DNA from: Microvirga sp. SRT01 | GTDB taxonomy: Bacteria; Pseudomonadota; Alphaproteobacteria; Sphingomonadales; Sphingomonadaceae | Reading direction: 5' to 3' | Assembly (NCBI GenBank): GCA_018139225.1 | Contig: JAGSNX010000002.1 | Location: 310,001-374,000, forward strand | Length of the DNA stretch: 64,000 bases | Shown here: positions 7,240 through 24,614 of the stretch, in pieces | Numbering within the stretch: position 1 is the stretch's first letter | Layout: the number at the start of each line of letters is the position of its first letter | Notes under the pieces: model-generated | Seen by the model: the letters and a program-made list of their open reading frames with translations, nothing else | Told to the model about the DNA's origin: nothing | The model's database searches: none | Translations under genes and position numbers: made by a program

Positions 7240-9837
7240 CTAGCCGTCCCGCGCCAGCGCTTTCAGCCGGTACAACGTATCGAGTGCCTCGCGCGGGGTC
7301 AGCGCATCGACGTCGATCGCCTCCACCTCGGCGCGGATCGCATCGCACTGTTCCTCCTCGACCGCGGCGGCGGCGGCGAACAGCGGCAGGTCGTCCAGCC
7401 CCGCCGCCAGTCCGCCCGTTTTGGCGCGACCGGCTTCCAGCTTCGCCAAGACCGCCTTGGCGCGCGCGACGGTTTGCGGTGCCATGCCGGCGAGCCGCGC
7501 CACCGCCAGCCCATAGCTGCGATCCGCCGGCCCGTCCGCCAGCTCGTGCAGCAGCACGAGGTCTCCCTTCCACTCGCGGGCGCGGACATGATGCAGCGAC
7601 AGCGCGTCGCAGCGTTCCGCCAGCCGCGTCAGTTCGTGATAGTGCGTCGCGAACAGGCAGCGGCAGCGATTGTCTTCGTGAATCGCCTCCACCACTGCCC
7701 AGGCGATGGCCAGCCCATCATAGGTCGACGTACCGCGGCCCACTTCGTCGAGGATCACGAAGCTGCGCGGCGTCGCCTGCGCCAGGATCGCAGCCGTCTC
7801 GACCATCTCGACCATGAACGTCGACCGCCCGCGTGCCAGATTGTCCGACGCGCCGACGCGGCTGAACAGCCGGTCGATCATTCCCAGCGTCGCGCTGCCG
7901 GCGGGTACGTAGCTTCCCGCCTGTGCCAGCACCGCGATCAGCGCATTCTGCCGCAGGAAGGTCGACTTGCCGCCCATGTTCGGACCGGTGACGAGCCACA
8001 ATCGCGATGTCTCCGACAGCCGGCAATCGTTGGCGACGAACCGTCCGCCCGATCTGGCGACGGCGGCTTCGACCACCGGATGCCGCCCGCCCTCGACATC
8101 GAAGCACGGCTCTTCGACCAGTTTGGGCCGCGTCCAGCCGCCTTCGGCGGCGCGCTCCGCGAGTGCCGTGGAGACGTCGATCCGCGCCAGTGCATCGGCG
8201 GTCGCGGCAATCGCCTCCCGGTGTGACAGCGCGCGGGCGGTCAGGTCCTCCAGATGCGCGGCTTCCGCCGCCAGCGCGTGTGCGCCGGCCTGTGCGACCT
8301 TGCTCGCGACCTCGTGCAGCGCGGGCGTGTTGAAGCGGACGACACCGGCCAGCGTCTGACGGTGCGTGAAGCCGCTGTCCGGCTTCATGAGCGCATCGGC
8401 GGCGCGCGCCGGCACCTCAACATGATAACCCAGCACGTTGTTGTGACGTACCTTCAGCGCCGCGACGCCGGTGTTGCTCCGCATCTCGGCTTCCAGCGCG
8501 GCGATCGCCCTTCGCCCGCCCGCGCCCGCGTCGCGCAGATCGTCGAGCGCGAGATCGTAACCGGCGGCAATGTAGCCACCGTCGCTCGCCTCGATCGGCG
8601 GCGAGGGCACCAGCGCGCGCCGCAACTGGTCGATCAACTCGCCATGCCCCCGCAACCGCGGTGCCAGCTCGGTCAGCAGCGCGGGGGGCTCGCCCGACCC
8701 CAGCCGCTCGCCGAGCGACCACGCGCCGTCCAGCCCGTCCCGAAGCTGGCCCAGATCGCGCGGTCCGCCCCGTCCGGCGACGAGACGCCCCAGCGCCCGA
8801 CCGATGTCGGGCAAGGCGCGCAACGCCGCGCGCACCTTCTCGCGCTCCGCCTCGTCGTCATGGAAATGCCGGACGAGGTCGAGCCGCGCGTCGATCGCGC
8901 CACGCTCCACCAGCGGCGCGCCCAGGTCGCCCGCCAGCAACCGCGCCCCTGCGCCGGTGGCGGTCCGATCAATTGCGTCGAGCAGCGACCCCTTGCGCTG
9001 GCCCGATGCGGTCTGAGTCAGTTCCAGGCTTTCGCGCGTCGCCGCATCGATCGCCATCGTGTTCGCTGCCCGGTGCAGCACCGGCGCGCGCAAGAACGGC
9101 AGTGCGCCCTTGGCGGTATGATCCAGATAGGCGACGAGGCCACCGGCCGCGGCGAGTTCCGCGCGCCCGAACTGTCCGAAGCCGTCCAGCGTTGCGACCG
9201 CGAACAGGCGTTTCAGCCGCGCCTCTCCCGCGCCGCTGTCGAACTCCGCCTTCGGCCGCAGTGTCGTCGCCAGCTCCGCCACGCCGCTGGTATCCGCCGC
9301 AACGACCTCCGCCGCACCGAGCCTTGCCAACTCCGCCGGTACGCTGGCTTGATCCAGCGCGATTACCACGAACCGGCCCGTCGACACGTCGGCCGCCGCC
9401 AGCGCGACGTCTCCCGCCGCCTCGCCGATCGCGACGCACCAATTGTCCGCCCGTGAGTCGAGCAGGGCCTCTTCGGTCAGCGTGCCGGCCGTCACGACGC
9501 GGACGATCGCCCGGTTGACCAGCGCCTTCGACCCGCGTGCCTTGCGCGCCGCCTCCGGACTTTCGGTCTGCTCCGCGATGGCGACGCGGTGGCCGGCCTT
9601 GATCAGGCGTTGCAGGTACGCGGTCGCGGCATGCACGGGCACGCCGCACATCGGCACCTTCTCGCCTTCATGCTCCCCACGCGCCGTCAAAGCGATGTCG
9701 AGCACCGCCGCTGCAATGCGCGCGTCTTCGAAGAACATCTCGAAGAAGTCGCCCATGCGGTAGAAGAGCAGGCAATCCTGCGCCTCCGCCTTCAGGGCGT
9801 GATATTGCGCCATCATCGGCGTCGGTGTGGGGTTCAC
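7240..9837 (-). CDS. mutS: DNA mismatch repair protein MutS
   Basis: MutS recognises mismatches and recruits MutL. The 865-residue protein begins with the mismatch-reading domain holding the Phe-x-Glu motif in YRMGDFFEMF (F31-F32-E33). Connector, lever and clamp regions follow, then the ATPase domain with Walker A GPNMGGKST and Walker B VILDEVGRGTSTYDG, and finally a C-terminal helical tail. I chose GTG 9837 (MNPTPTPMMAQYHALK). ATG 9816 and a TTG further upstream at 9873 are alternatives, and no strong ribosome-binding site settles it. It is divergent from the malic enzyme gene. Confidence 0.96.
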   Translation of the reverse strand: MNPTPTPMMAQYHALKAEAQDCLLFYRMGDFFEMFFEDARIAAAVLDIALTARGEHEGEKVPMCGVPVHAATAYLQRLIKAGHRVAIAEQTESPEAARKARGSKALVNRAIVRVVTAGTLTEEALLDSRADNWCVAIGEAAGDVALAAADVSTGRFVVIALDQASVPAELARLGAAEVVAADTSGVAELATTLRPKAEFDSGAGEARLKRLFAVATLDGFGQFGRAELAAAGGLVAYLDHTAKGALPFLRAPVLHRAANTMAIDAATRESLELTQTASGQRKGSLLDAIDRTATGAGARLLAGDLGAPLVERGAIDARLDLVRHFHDDEAEREKVRAALRALPDIGRALGRLVAGRGGPRDLGQLRDGLDGAWSLGERLGSGEPPALLTELAPRLRGHGELIDQLRRALVPSPPIEASDGGYIAAGYDLALDDLRDAGAGGRRAIAALEAEMRSNTGVAALKVRHNNVLGYHVEVPARAADALMKPDSGFTHRQTLAGVVRFNTPALHEVASKVAQAGAHALAAEAAHLEDLTARALSHREAIAATADALARIDVSTALAERAAEGGWTRPKLVEEPCFDVEGGRHPVVEAAVARSGGRFVANDCRLSETSRLWLVTGPNMGGKSTFLRQNALIAVLAQAGSYVPAGSATLGMIDRLFSRVGASDNLARGRSTFMVEMVETAAILAQATPRSFVILDEVGRGTSTYDGLAIAWAVVEAIHEDNRCRCLFATHYHELTRLAERCDALSLHHVRAREWKGDLVLLHELADGPADRSYGLAVARLAGMAPQTVARAKAVLAKLEAGRAKTGGLAAGLDDLPLFAAAAAVEEEQCDAIRAEVEAIDVDALTPREALDTLYRLKALARDG

Positions 9838-10081
9838 GGGAGAACCGCCGCGGCCCGACGTGCGCAGTACCAAATCGTAGTGATCGTCACTTGATGTTCG
9901 TGACGCTGGCAGGACAGCAGGCGACGCACGGGGCGATCAGCAACGTGAGATCACGCATGTGGGGCGACAGATGGACGGACTCTGGCTTCATCGCTTCCGA
10001 CATACGCATGGCCACACCGGGTTGAAACCCCCCGCCCAAAGCCCGTAGAGGCCGTAGGGTAATTCGGGAGAGGCCGCCGCC

Positions 10082-12343
10082 ATGTCAGACGCCGTCAACG
10101 TCCAGTTCTCCGAGCGCGAGGCGCTGCTGTTCCATTCGGAGGGGCGGCCGGGCAAGATCGAGATCATCGCGTCCAAGCCGATGGCGACGCAGCGCGATCT
10201 GGCGCTTGCCTATTCGCCCGGCGTCGCGGTGCCGGTGCGCGCCATCGCCGAAGATCCGGCGACCGCATATGATTATACCGCCAAGGGCAACCTCGTCGCG
10301 GTCATCTCCAACGGCACCGCCATCCTCGGCATGGGCAATCTCGGCGCGCTGGCGTCCAAGCCGGTGATGGAAGGCAAGGCGGTGCTCTTCAAGCGCTTCG
10401 CCGATGTCGATTCGATCGACATCGAGCTGAAGACCGAGGATGTCGATCGCTTCATCGACGCGGTCGAGCTGATGGAGCCGACATTCGGCGGCATCAACCT
10501 AGAGGACATCAAGGCGCCCGAGTGCTTCATCATCGAGCAGACGCTGCGCGAGCGGATGAACATCCCCGTCTTCCATGACGACCAGCACGGCACCGCGATC
10601 ATCACCGCGGCGGGCCTCATCAACGCCTGCCTGCTGACAGACCGTAACCTTGCCGACGTGAAGGTCGTGGTGAACGGCGCGGGTGCTGCGGCGATCGCCT
10701 GCACCGAACTGATCAAGGCGATGGGCGTACGCCACGACAACGTCATCATGTGCGACCGTTCGGGCGTCATCTACCAGGGCCGTACGGATAGCATGGACCA
10801 GTGGAAATCGGCGCATGCGGCGATCACCGAGGCACGGACGTTGACCGAGGCGCTGCACGGGGCCGACGTATTCCTCGGCCTGTCGGCGGCAGGTGCGCTC
10901 CACCCGGATATGGTCGCGGACATGGCCCCTGCGCCGATCATCTTCGCGATGGCCAATCCGGAACCCGAGATCCGCCCCGAACTCGCCAAGGCGGCGCGGC
11001 CGGATGCGATCGTCGCCACGGGGCGGTCGGACTACCCGAACCAGGTCAACAACGTCCTCGGCTTCCCTTTCATCTTTCGCGGTGCGCTCGACGTCCGTGC
11101 CACCGGCATCAACGATGCAATGAAGATCGCTGCGGCAAACGCCATCGCGGAGCTGGCCCGTCAGCGGGTGCCGGAGGAGGTCGCGATCGCGTACGGCACG
11201 CGGCACAGCTTCGGGCCCGAATACATCATCCCGGCACCGTTCGACCCGCGTCTGATGGAGGTCGTGCCCGCCGCGGTCGCCAAGGCGGCGATGGACTCCG
11301 GTGTCGCGACCAAGCCCATTCTGGACATGGAGCGCTATCGCCAGTCGCTGCGCGAGCGGTTGAACCCCACCACCTCGCTGCTGACGCTCGCCTATGAGGG
11401 CGCACGCGCCCACCCCAAGCGCGTGCTGTTCGCGGAGGGCGAGGAGGAGGTCGTGCTGCGCGCCGCGATCGCGTTCAAGGAGGGCGGCTACGGCACCCCC
11501 GTCCTGGTTGGGCGCGACGACGTGTACGACCGACTGAAGGCGCTCGGCGTGACCCGGCCGGAGGAGTATGAGGTTCACAACAGCCGCCATTCGCCGCTCG
11601 TCCCGAAGATGGTCGACTTCCTCTACAAGCGCCTGCAGCGCCGTGGCTTCCTGCACCGCGATGCGGAGCGGATGATCAATCAGGACCGCAACATCTTCGG
11701 CGCGGTCATGCTGCAACTCGGCGAGGCGGATGCGATGATCACCGGCATCACCCGCACCTGGGCGCACACCATGCGCGAGGTGAAGCGCGTGATCGATCCG
11801 GAGCCGGGCCGCACGCCTTTCGGCATTCACATCCTCGTCGGGCAGAGCCATACGGTCTTCATCGCTGACACCACGGTCAACGAGCGACCATCGGCGGAGG
11901 AGCTGGCCGATATCGCCGAACAGACCGCGCAGGTCGCGCGCCGGATGGGCCACGAGCCCCGCGTCGCGTTCCTCAGCTATTCGACGTTCGGCAATCCCGA
12001 AGGGCGGTATCTGGAGAATGTTCGTGCCGCGGTCGGGGTGCTCGACGGGCGTCAGGTCGGCTTCGAATATGAGGGCGAGATGTCGCCCGACGTGGCACTC
12101 AACCCCAAGCAACTGGCGAATTACCCGTTCGCGCGGCTGTCGGGTCCGGCCAACGTGCTGGTCATGCCGGGGCTGCAATCCGCGAACATCTCGGCGAAGC
12201 TGTTGCGCGAACTGGGAGGCGACAACATGATCGGGCCGATGCTGATCGGGATGGAGAAGCCCGTGCAGATCGCGCCGATGACCTCGACTGCGAGCGAACT
12301 GGTGACGCTGGCGGTGTTGGCGGCGGGCGGGATCGCTCGCTGA
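10082..12343 (+). CDS. maeB: NADP-type malic enzyme fused to a phosphotransacetylase-like domain
   Basis: This enzyme decarboxylates malate to pyruvate, linking the TCA cycle to gluconeogenesis and NADPH supply. The 753-residue protein has the catalytic Tyr44 (LAYSPGVAVPV) and Lys99 (MEGKAVLFK), the YDYTAKGNLVAVISNG block, and a nucleotide-binding GAGAAA loop. From about residue 430 a phosphotransacetylase-like domain follows (RVLFAEGEEEVVLRAA onward). In this family that domain usually regulates oligomerisation and acetyl-CoA inhibition rather than catalysing transfer. Length is normal for the MaeB fusion. GGGAG at 10066-10070 precedes the ATG. I assume NADP preference from the family, not from a visible residue. 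Confidence 0.95.
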   Translation: MSDAVNVQFSEREALLFHSEGRPGKIEIIASKPMATQRDLALAYSPGVAVPVRAIAEDPATAYDYTAKGNLVAVISNGTAILGMGNLGALASKPVMEGKAVLFKRFADVDSIDIELKTEDVDRFIDAVELMEPTFGGINLEDIKAPECFIIEQTLRERMNIPVFHDDQHGTAIITAAGLINACLLTDRNLADVKVVVNGAGAAAIACTELIKAMGVRHDNVIMCDRSGVIYQGRTDSMDQWKSAHAAITEARTLTEALHGADVFLGLSAAGALHPDMVADMAPAPIIFAMANPEPEIRPELAKAARPDAIVATGRSDYPNQVNNVLGFPFIFRGALDVRATGINDAMKIAAANAIAELARQRVPEEVAIAYGTRHSFGPEYIIPAPFDPRLMEVVPAAVAKAAMDSGVATKPILDMERYRQSLRERLNPTTSLLTLAYEGARAHPKRVLFAEGEEEVVLRAAIAFKEGGYGTPVLVGRDDVYDRLKALGVTRPEEYEVHNSRHSPLVPKMVDFLYKRLQRRGFLHRDAERMINQDRNIFGAVMLQLGEADAMITGITRTWAHTMREVKRVIDPEPGRTPFGIHILVGQSHTVFIADTTVNERPSAEELADIAEQTAQVARRMGHEPRVAFLSYSTFGNPEGRYLENVRAAVGVLDGRQVGFEYEGEMSPDVALNPKQLANYPFARLSGPANVLVMPGLQSANISAKLLRELGGDNMIGPMLIGMEKPVQIAPMTSTASELVTLAVLAAGGIAR

Positions 12344-12367
12344 ACTGCCGCTACGACGCCTCCAGTG

Positions 12368-12471
12368 CCACGCCGGCTCAGCCGGGGCCCAGTTGCTACC
12401 AACATAGTTCGAGTATGATGTCCGCACTCACATCGACGTTTGCAACCGGACCCCGGCCTTCGCCGGGGTGG
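12368..12471. repeat. Inverted repeat of the GCCGGGG/CCCCGGC family overlapping a gene start
   Basis: The left arm (12368-12396, with GCCGGGGCCCAGTTGC) and right arm (12442-12471) are about 80 percent complementary. The right arm contains the perfect small hairpin ACCCCGGC-CTTC-GCCGGGGT (12450-12469). The same two-arm element is seen at 48943-49034. The loop holds the first ATG codons of the cyclophilin gene, and the right arm would encode about residues 10-19. Confidence 0.8.
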
Positions 12472-13110
12472 GGCAGGGCGGTCGTGGTCTCGGCGCTGCT
12501 GATGCTGACGGCCGCCGTCCCGCAGACCGGCCCGAGGGCCGGGATCGTCCGCGTCAGGCTCGATACGACCGCCGGTCGCATTCTGCTGGCGCTCGACGCT
12601 CGCCGCGCGCCGAAGACGGTCGAGAACTTCATGGCCTATGTCGATGACGGTCGCTTCGACGGAACGACCTTCTATCGCGCAGCGCGGGGCAAGAAGGACC
12701 CGAAGACGGGCTTCATCCAGGCCGGCATCCGCACCGACGCGCGCCGCATCCTGCCGCCTTTCCCGCTGGAGACGACGGCCAAGACCGGCATCCGCCACCT
12801 CGATGCGACCGTGTCGATGGCGCGCGCTGCATCCCCGGACTCGGCGGGCGGCAATTTCGTCATCACCATCGGTCCCGCGCCGCAGATGGACGCCCGGCCG
12901 GACTTCCCGGGCTATGCCGCTTTCGGGCACGCGGTCGGCGGGCTCGATGTCGTGAAGCGCATTCTGGCGTTACCGTCAGGGGGCGGGGTGGATGCATTCA
13001 AGGGTCAGATGATCCTGAAGCCGGTGCGGATCATCAAGGCGGTGCGGCTCGACGGCAAGGCGAAGCCGACCAAGCAGCCAAAGGCGTGGTTGCTGACCCC
13101 AGCAGGCTAA
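12415..13110 (+). CDS. Peptidyl-prolyl cis-trans isomerase, cyclophilin type, exported
   Basis: A cyclophilin-fold prolyl isomerase expected to help proteins fold in the periplasm. After the N-terminal region there is a cyclophilin core: TTAGRILLALDARRAPKTV, then FDGTTFYRA with the catalytic Arg, GFIQAG, and a C-terminal strand. The hydrophobic run AVVVSALLMLTAAV acts as a signal sequence. The start is unsure. ATG 12415 or 12418 puts 18 or more residues from a palindromic repeat (TGPRPSPGWGR) ahead of the signal core; a GTG near 12487 would give a shorter signal without basic residues. No clear ribosome-binding site favours either. The tail is lysine-rich (KAKPTKQPKAW). Confidence 0.88.
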   Translation: MMSALTSTFATGPRPSPGWGRAVVVSALLMLTAAVPQTGPRAGIVRVRLDTTAGRILLALDARRAPKTVENFMAYVDDGRFDGTTFYRAARGKKDPKTGFIQAGIRTDARRILPPFPLETTAKTGIRHLDATVSMARAASPDSAGGNFVITIGPAPQMDARPDFPGYAAFGHAVGGLDVVKRILALPSGGGVDAFKGQMILKPVRIIKAVRLDGKAKPTKQPKAWLLTPAG

Positions 13111-13137
13111 GCGGCTGTATTCCAAGCGAATCGTTCT

Positions 13138-13163
13138 GGAAGGTTAGGCTAAGGTTAGGCCAA
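13138..13163. repeat. Tandem 11-bp repeat (copy 1) between convergent genes
   Basis: Two direct copies of AAGGTTAGGC follow each other with an 11-bp period (13140-13149 and 13151-13160), flanked by GG and CAA. The same 26-bp block, with one base changed, is at 32368-32393, also between two convergent genes. An 11-bp period would place both copies on the same face of the helix. No open frame uses this DNA. Confidence 0.85.
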
Positions 13164-13307
13164 TACGGTGTTTCGGGAACCCGTACGCACCGTCGTCGCC
13201 CAACATTTCAAACAGCATGCCCGCGCAGAGCACGATCGATGCTTGGCAATATAGGCTGTCTTCCAACAAAGAAAGTTCGGAGCTTCTGGCGCGGCAAGGG
13301 CAGAGGT

Positions 13308-14093
13308 TCAGCCGTCGATGCTGACCCCCAGCGACGCATGCACCAGCCCCCCATCAACGGTGATCGTTTCCCCGACCACATAGTCGCCGGCGCGCGATGC
13401 GAGATAGATCGCCGCGCCCGCCATATCCTCGTCACCGCCGATCCGGCCGGCGGGGATCGACTTGCCGACCGCATCGCCGTGGTCGCGCGCGGCGCGGTTC
13501 ATCTCGCTGGCAAAGGCACCCGGCGCGATCGAGGTCACGGCGATGCCGTCGCGGATCAGGCGTGCCGCCAGCCGCTTGGTCAGATAGATCAGGGCTGCCT
13601 TCGACGCATGATAGCTGTACGTGTCCCACGGGTTCAGCCGCTGACCGTCGATCGAGGTGATGTTGATGACCTTGGCGACACGCTCCGCCCCCGCAGCCTT
13701 CAGCAACCCGTGCAGCGATTGAGTCAGGAAGAAGGGGGATTTGACGTTCAGGTCCATGACCTTGTCCCAGCCGCTCTCCGGAAACTCCTCGAACGCCACG
13801 CCCCATGCCGCGCCGGCATTATTGACGAGGATGTCGAGCCGCTCCTCGCGCTCGCCCAGTGCCGCGGCCAGCGCGCGGCAGCCATCGACGGTCGACACGT
13901 CGGCGGGCAGGGGGATGCAGTCCGGGCCTAGCTCAGCCGCGGTTTCCTCGCATGCGGCCGCCTTGCGCGACGAGACGTAGACCTTCGCCCCCTGCGCGAT
14001 GAAGCCCGCCGCGATCATCTTGCCGATGCCGCGGCTGCCCCCGGTCACGAGCGCCACGCGGCCGTCCAGCCGGAACAGCGTGCTGGTATCCAT
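13308..14093 (-). CDS. Short-chain dehydrogenase/reductase (SDR)
   Basis: A 261-residue classical SDR oxidoreductase of unknown substrate. It has the Rossmann motif TGGSRGIG near the N-terminus, NNAG, and the catalytic Ser...YHASK (Tyr-x-x-x-Lys) triad in the NITSIDGQ...YSYHASK region. The C-terminus carries the IPAGRIGGDEDMAGA and ITVDGG blocks typical of FabG-like SDRs. ATG 14093 is preferred because GAGAGGA lies just before it and the protein MDTSTLFRLDGRVALVTGG starts at the usual place; the longer upstream frame crosses a terminator. The arrangement resembles RhlG-type reductases, but I cannot assign a substrate. Confidence 0.9.
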   Translation of the reverse strand: MDTSTLFRLDGRVALVTGGSRGIGKMIAAGFIAQGAKVYVSSRKAAACEETAAELGPDCIPLPADVSTVDGCRALAAALGEREERLDILVNNAGAAWGVAFEEFPESGWDKVMDLNVKSPFFLTQSLHGLLKAAGAERVAKVINITSIDGQRLNPWDTYSYHASKAALIYLTKRLAARLIRDGIAVTSIAPGAFASEMNRAARDHGDAVGKSIPAGRIGGDEDMAGAAIYLASRAGDYVVGETITVDGGLVHASLGVSIDG

Positions 14094-14141
14094 ATCGTCA
14101 TCCTCTCGCGCCGGCGGTCCGATCTTCCGGTCCCGCTTATG

Positions 14142-14177
14142 AAAAGTCCCTCCCGATCTAGTGATCGGAAGGGACTT
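14142..14177 (-). terminator. Rho-independent terminator of the PEPxxWA-CTERM gene
   Basis: On the minus strand an approximately 15-bp stem (AAGTCCCTTCCGATC pairing with GATCGGGAGGGACTT, one mismatch) around a 4-nt loop is followed by TTTT. It sits 24 nt after the stop of the PEPxxWA-CTERM gene and before the SDR start, so it separates the two genes. Confidence 0.85.
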
Positions 14178-14200
14178 CGTCATTACGCTTGTGGTGGCGA

Positions 14201-15151
14201 TCAGGCGTAGCTGACCTTCACCGAACGGCGGCGACGCAGCGCGCCACCGGCTGCGCCGATACCGACGATCATCATCGCCCAGCTCGCCGGCTCCGGCACC
14301 GTGCCCGCCACGGTGCCGATGTTGCTGACACCGAGGAAGCCCGAACCCGCACCCAGGCTGGGATACAGGCCGTTCTCGCTGCTCTGCACGCCGATCAGGT
14401 AGCTGAGGCCGAGGCCCTGCGCCTGGGTGAACAGCAGGTCCAGCGTCTGCCCCGGCATGTTGATGCCGTAGTAATAGGCAAACGTCTTCGATTGCCCCGC
14501 GTCGATCGTGCCGAGACCCAGATCGATGCCCGCACCGAGATCTCCGACCTGGTTGCAACCCAACAGGCAGGACGAGGTGAAGGCGGTCGCGGGACTGGCG
14601 TTTTCGAAGCCGTTATAGCTTGCCCCGACCACCGAGGTGTTCGTCCCGAGCGGTCCGAACGTATTCTCGTTGAAGGCGGTCGGTGGCACGTCGAGGTCGA
14701 CGTTGCGGCGGAACACGATACCGCTGATCGCCGTATTCGACGTGTTGGTGACGGTCTGCTGCACCGACAGGATGTTCGGCGCAAAGAAGTTGTAGGCGTG
14801 TGTGACGGTCAGACCCAGAGTGGTGGTGGAAACCGCAGTTCCACTGTTCGTACCCGGCGTAAAGACCGTGCCAGTGATGTTGGCCGTTCCGGTGAAAGAC
14901 TGATCGGCGAACGCACTGCCGACGCTGGACGTGATGCCCCAGGAGTCACGCGGCGTACCGGGCGCGATATAGTCGGAACCGGCAGGGTTACGAAGGCCGA
15001 CGCCAGTAGCGTAGTCGTAAAGCTCGCCGTTCCGACCGATGCCGACCTGATATTGACCGGTCGCATCCGAGAAGGTCTGTGCCGAGGCGATCTGGGCAAA
15101 GCCAGCCAGACCGGCGCTCAGTACCGCCGCAGTCATCATCACAGTCTTCAT
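14201..15151 (-). CDS. Secreted protein with PEPxxWA-CTERM sorting signal
   Basis: A 316-residue exported protein. It starts with a signal peptide (MKTVMMTAAVLSAGLAGFAQIASA, cut before QTFSD). A beta-rich, Thr/Asn/Gly-rich body follows. The ending is VPEPASWAMMIVGIGAAGGALRRRR, which is the sphingomonad PEPxxWA-CTERM signal: a PEP motif, one membrane helix and a basic cluster. That signal directs processing by an exosortase system and surface or exopolysaccharide-linked delivery. GGGGGAG lies 6 nt before ATG 15151, which I prefer over ATG 15157. No exosortase gene is in the window. The body itself is not recognised. Confidence 0.9.
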   Translation of the reverse strand: MKTVMMTAAVLSAGLAGFAQIASAQTFSDATGQYQVGIGRNGELYDYATGVGLRNPAGSDYIAPGTPRDSWGITSSVGSAFADQSFTGTANITGTVFTPGTNSGTAVSTTTLGLTVTHAYNFFAPNILSVQQTVTNTSNTAISGIVFRRNVDLDVPPTAFNENTFGPLGTNTSVVGASYNGFENASPATAFTSSCLLGCNQVGDLGAGIDLGLGTIDAGQSKTFAYYYGINMPGQTLDLLFTQAQGLGLSYLIGVQSSENGLYPSLGAGSGFLGVSNIGTVAGTVPEPASWAMMIVGIGAAGGALRRRRSVKVSYA

Positions 15152-15182
15152 TTTCATCTCCCCCTTGCATAAAATTCTCGTG

Positions 15183-15240
15183 GAGTCGCGCACGTCAGCG
15201 GGACTTCACGAATTGTTAATCTTAGATTCGACGAAGATTC
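15183..15240. promoter_or_regulatory. Cluster of three GANTC sites upstream of the PEPxxWA-CTERM gene
   Basis: GAGTC at 15183-15187 and GATTC at 15225-15229 and 15236-15240 are sites for the cell-cycle methylase CcrM. The last two belong to a direct repeat AGATTCG with an 11-bp period (15224-15230, 15235-15241). The sites lie 32 to 89 nt before the start codon. Confidence 0.5.
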
Positions 15241-15804
15241 GCAACCATCTTTTGATGGATGAGCACTGCGATCGTGTCGCGGTTCGTGAATTGGCGCGCA
15301 GTTGCGAAGCACTAGACGGCAATGGCCAAATACGATGTACCTGCTATCTTCTTATAGTATCACCAGCAGAAGATAATTTTACCCACTGGTAAGCGAGGGA
15401 TGCCGTGCCGGTCGATCCTTGCGCACGACGCGGTGAACAACGTCCGAGTCGATCTTGCCGTGGATCGGGAGCGCATGTGATCCGACGAGACGCGATGTCT
15501 CCGCGACGCGGATTGATTCAGCAGCGATGGTAGCAAGTCTGATCCAGGATCACGGCGATGCTGGCCCTTTTCAGGCGAGGCTTGGCGGGGAGCCGTGCCA
15601 CCACTGACCCGCAGCCCACCAGCGCGTCGATCAGTTTCTGGTCTAGGCTCAACCGCAGTGGGACGGAGGGCCGGTGTCGTGCGCGCGTGTCGTTCTCGTC
15701 CACGGCCAGCGGGGCATTCCGACAGGCGCAGGTCAAGCGCGGGCTGAGGGGCGAGGAGGAGGCTGGATCGCCCGTCCCGAGTTCGCACCCACGCCAGTAC
15801 GACG
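15194..15804. other. About 610 nt without a convincing gene
   Basis: This is the longest gene-free stretch of the window, between the PEPxxWA-CTERM gene and the rpoC terminator. The part near 15200-15400 is AT-richer and holds an 8-bp inverted repeat TATCTTCT/AGAAGATA (15345-15352 and 15368-15375). The part from 15400 to 15800 is GC-rich, with short overlapping open frames in several phases. The best of these, on the minus strand at 15518-15736, ends DQTCYHRC and has no ribosome-binding site or recognisable family. It could be a decayed gene. Confidence 0.5.
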
Positions 15805-15838
15805 AAAAACCCCCGCCGGACCATGCGGTCCGACGGGG
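15805..15838 (-). terminator. Rho-independent terminator after rpoC
   Basis: On the minus strand, CCCCGTCGGACC-GCAT-GGTCCGGCGGGG is followed by GTTTTT. It is a strong stem with one mismatch, ending 26 nt after the rpoC stop, and marks the end of the rpoBC transcript. Confidence 0.92.
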
Positions 15839-15863
15839 ATCTTTCGATCGTCCCGAAGACAGA

Positions 15864-20150
<4,287 letters not shown>

Positions 20151-20237
20151 GTCGTTTTCCCTCAGGAGGGTAAAATCAGTGCCGGGCCGGCAGAGCAGGG
20201 TGGGGGCGCCGCCAGCCGGCAGCACCCCGGAACCCGC

Positions 20238-24410
<4,173 letters not shown>

Positions 24411-24460
24411 AGGAATACAGTGCCTCGTCAGCCAGAATTGCCGGCGCATAGGTCGGACGC

Positions 24461-24492
24461 AAAAAAGCCGATCGCAATCCTGCGTCGGCTTT
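24461..24492 (-). terminator. Leader hairpin with U tract before rpoB (possible attenuator)
   Basis: On the minus strand, AAAGCCGA-CGCA pairs with TGCG-A-TCGGCTTT (one bulged base) and runs into TTTTTT. It has the form of an intrinsic terminator and ends about 50 nt before the rpoB start. Because a strong promoter lies upstream at 24578-24606, the hairpin would be inside the rpoB 5' leader. That suggests attenuation or processing rather than a plain gene end. Confidence 0.75.
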
Positions 24493-24577
24493 CGGCGTCC
24501 AAGAACCGCCAGTTTCCCATTCGATCGGCATACTGCGCGACGGCATGCCATTTCCCGGAAGCTGTGGTGAAGACGGC

Positions 24578-24606
24578 GATATAGGCGCCGTGTTGGACGA
24601 TGTCAA
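24578..24606 (-). promoter_or_regulatory. Candidate sigma-70 promoter for rpoBC
   Basis: On the minus strand a perfect -35 box TTGACA (24606-24601) is followed by exactly 17 bp and a -10 box TATATC (24583-24578). It lies 9 nt after the stop of the lipoprotein gene and about 165 nt before the rpoB ATG. It is the best consensus-like promoter I noticed in the window. Confidence 0.65.
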
Positions 24607-24614
24607 AGGGGTGG

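Noticed and set aside
10499..12427. 642-residue open frame antisense to the malic enzyme gene
   Set aside because: The plus-strand frame is an unambiguous malic enzyme; the antisense frame has no domain.
15360..15824. A decayed transposase or integrase in the long gene-free stretch
   Set aside because: None of the open frames show DDE, HTH or integrase motifs, and there are no terminal inverted repeats or target duplications.
24411..24551. A 47-residue N-terminal extension of RpoB from ATG 24551
   Set aside because: The frame is open but passes through the leader hairpin, and homologues start at MATKA; the extension is cysteine- and arginine-rich and unlike RpoB.
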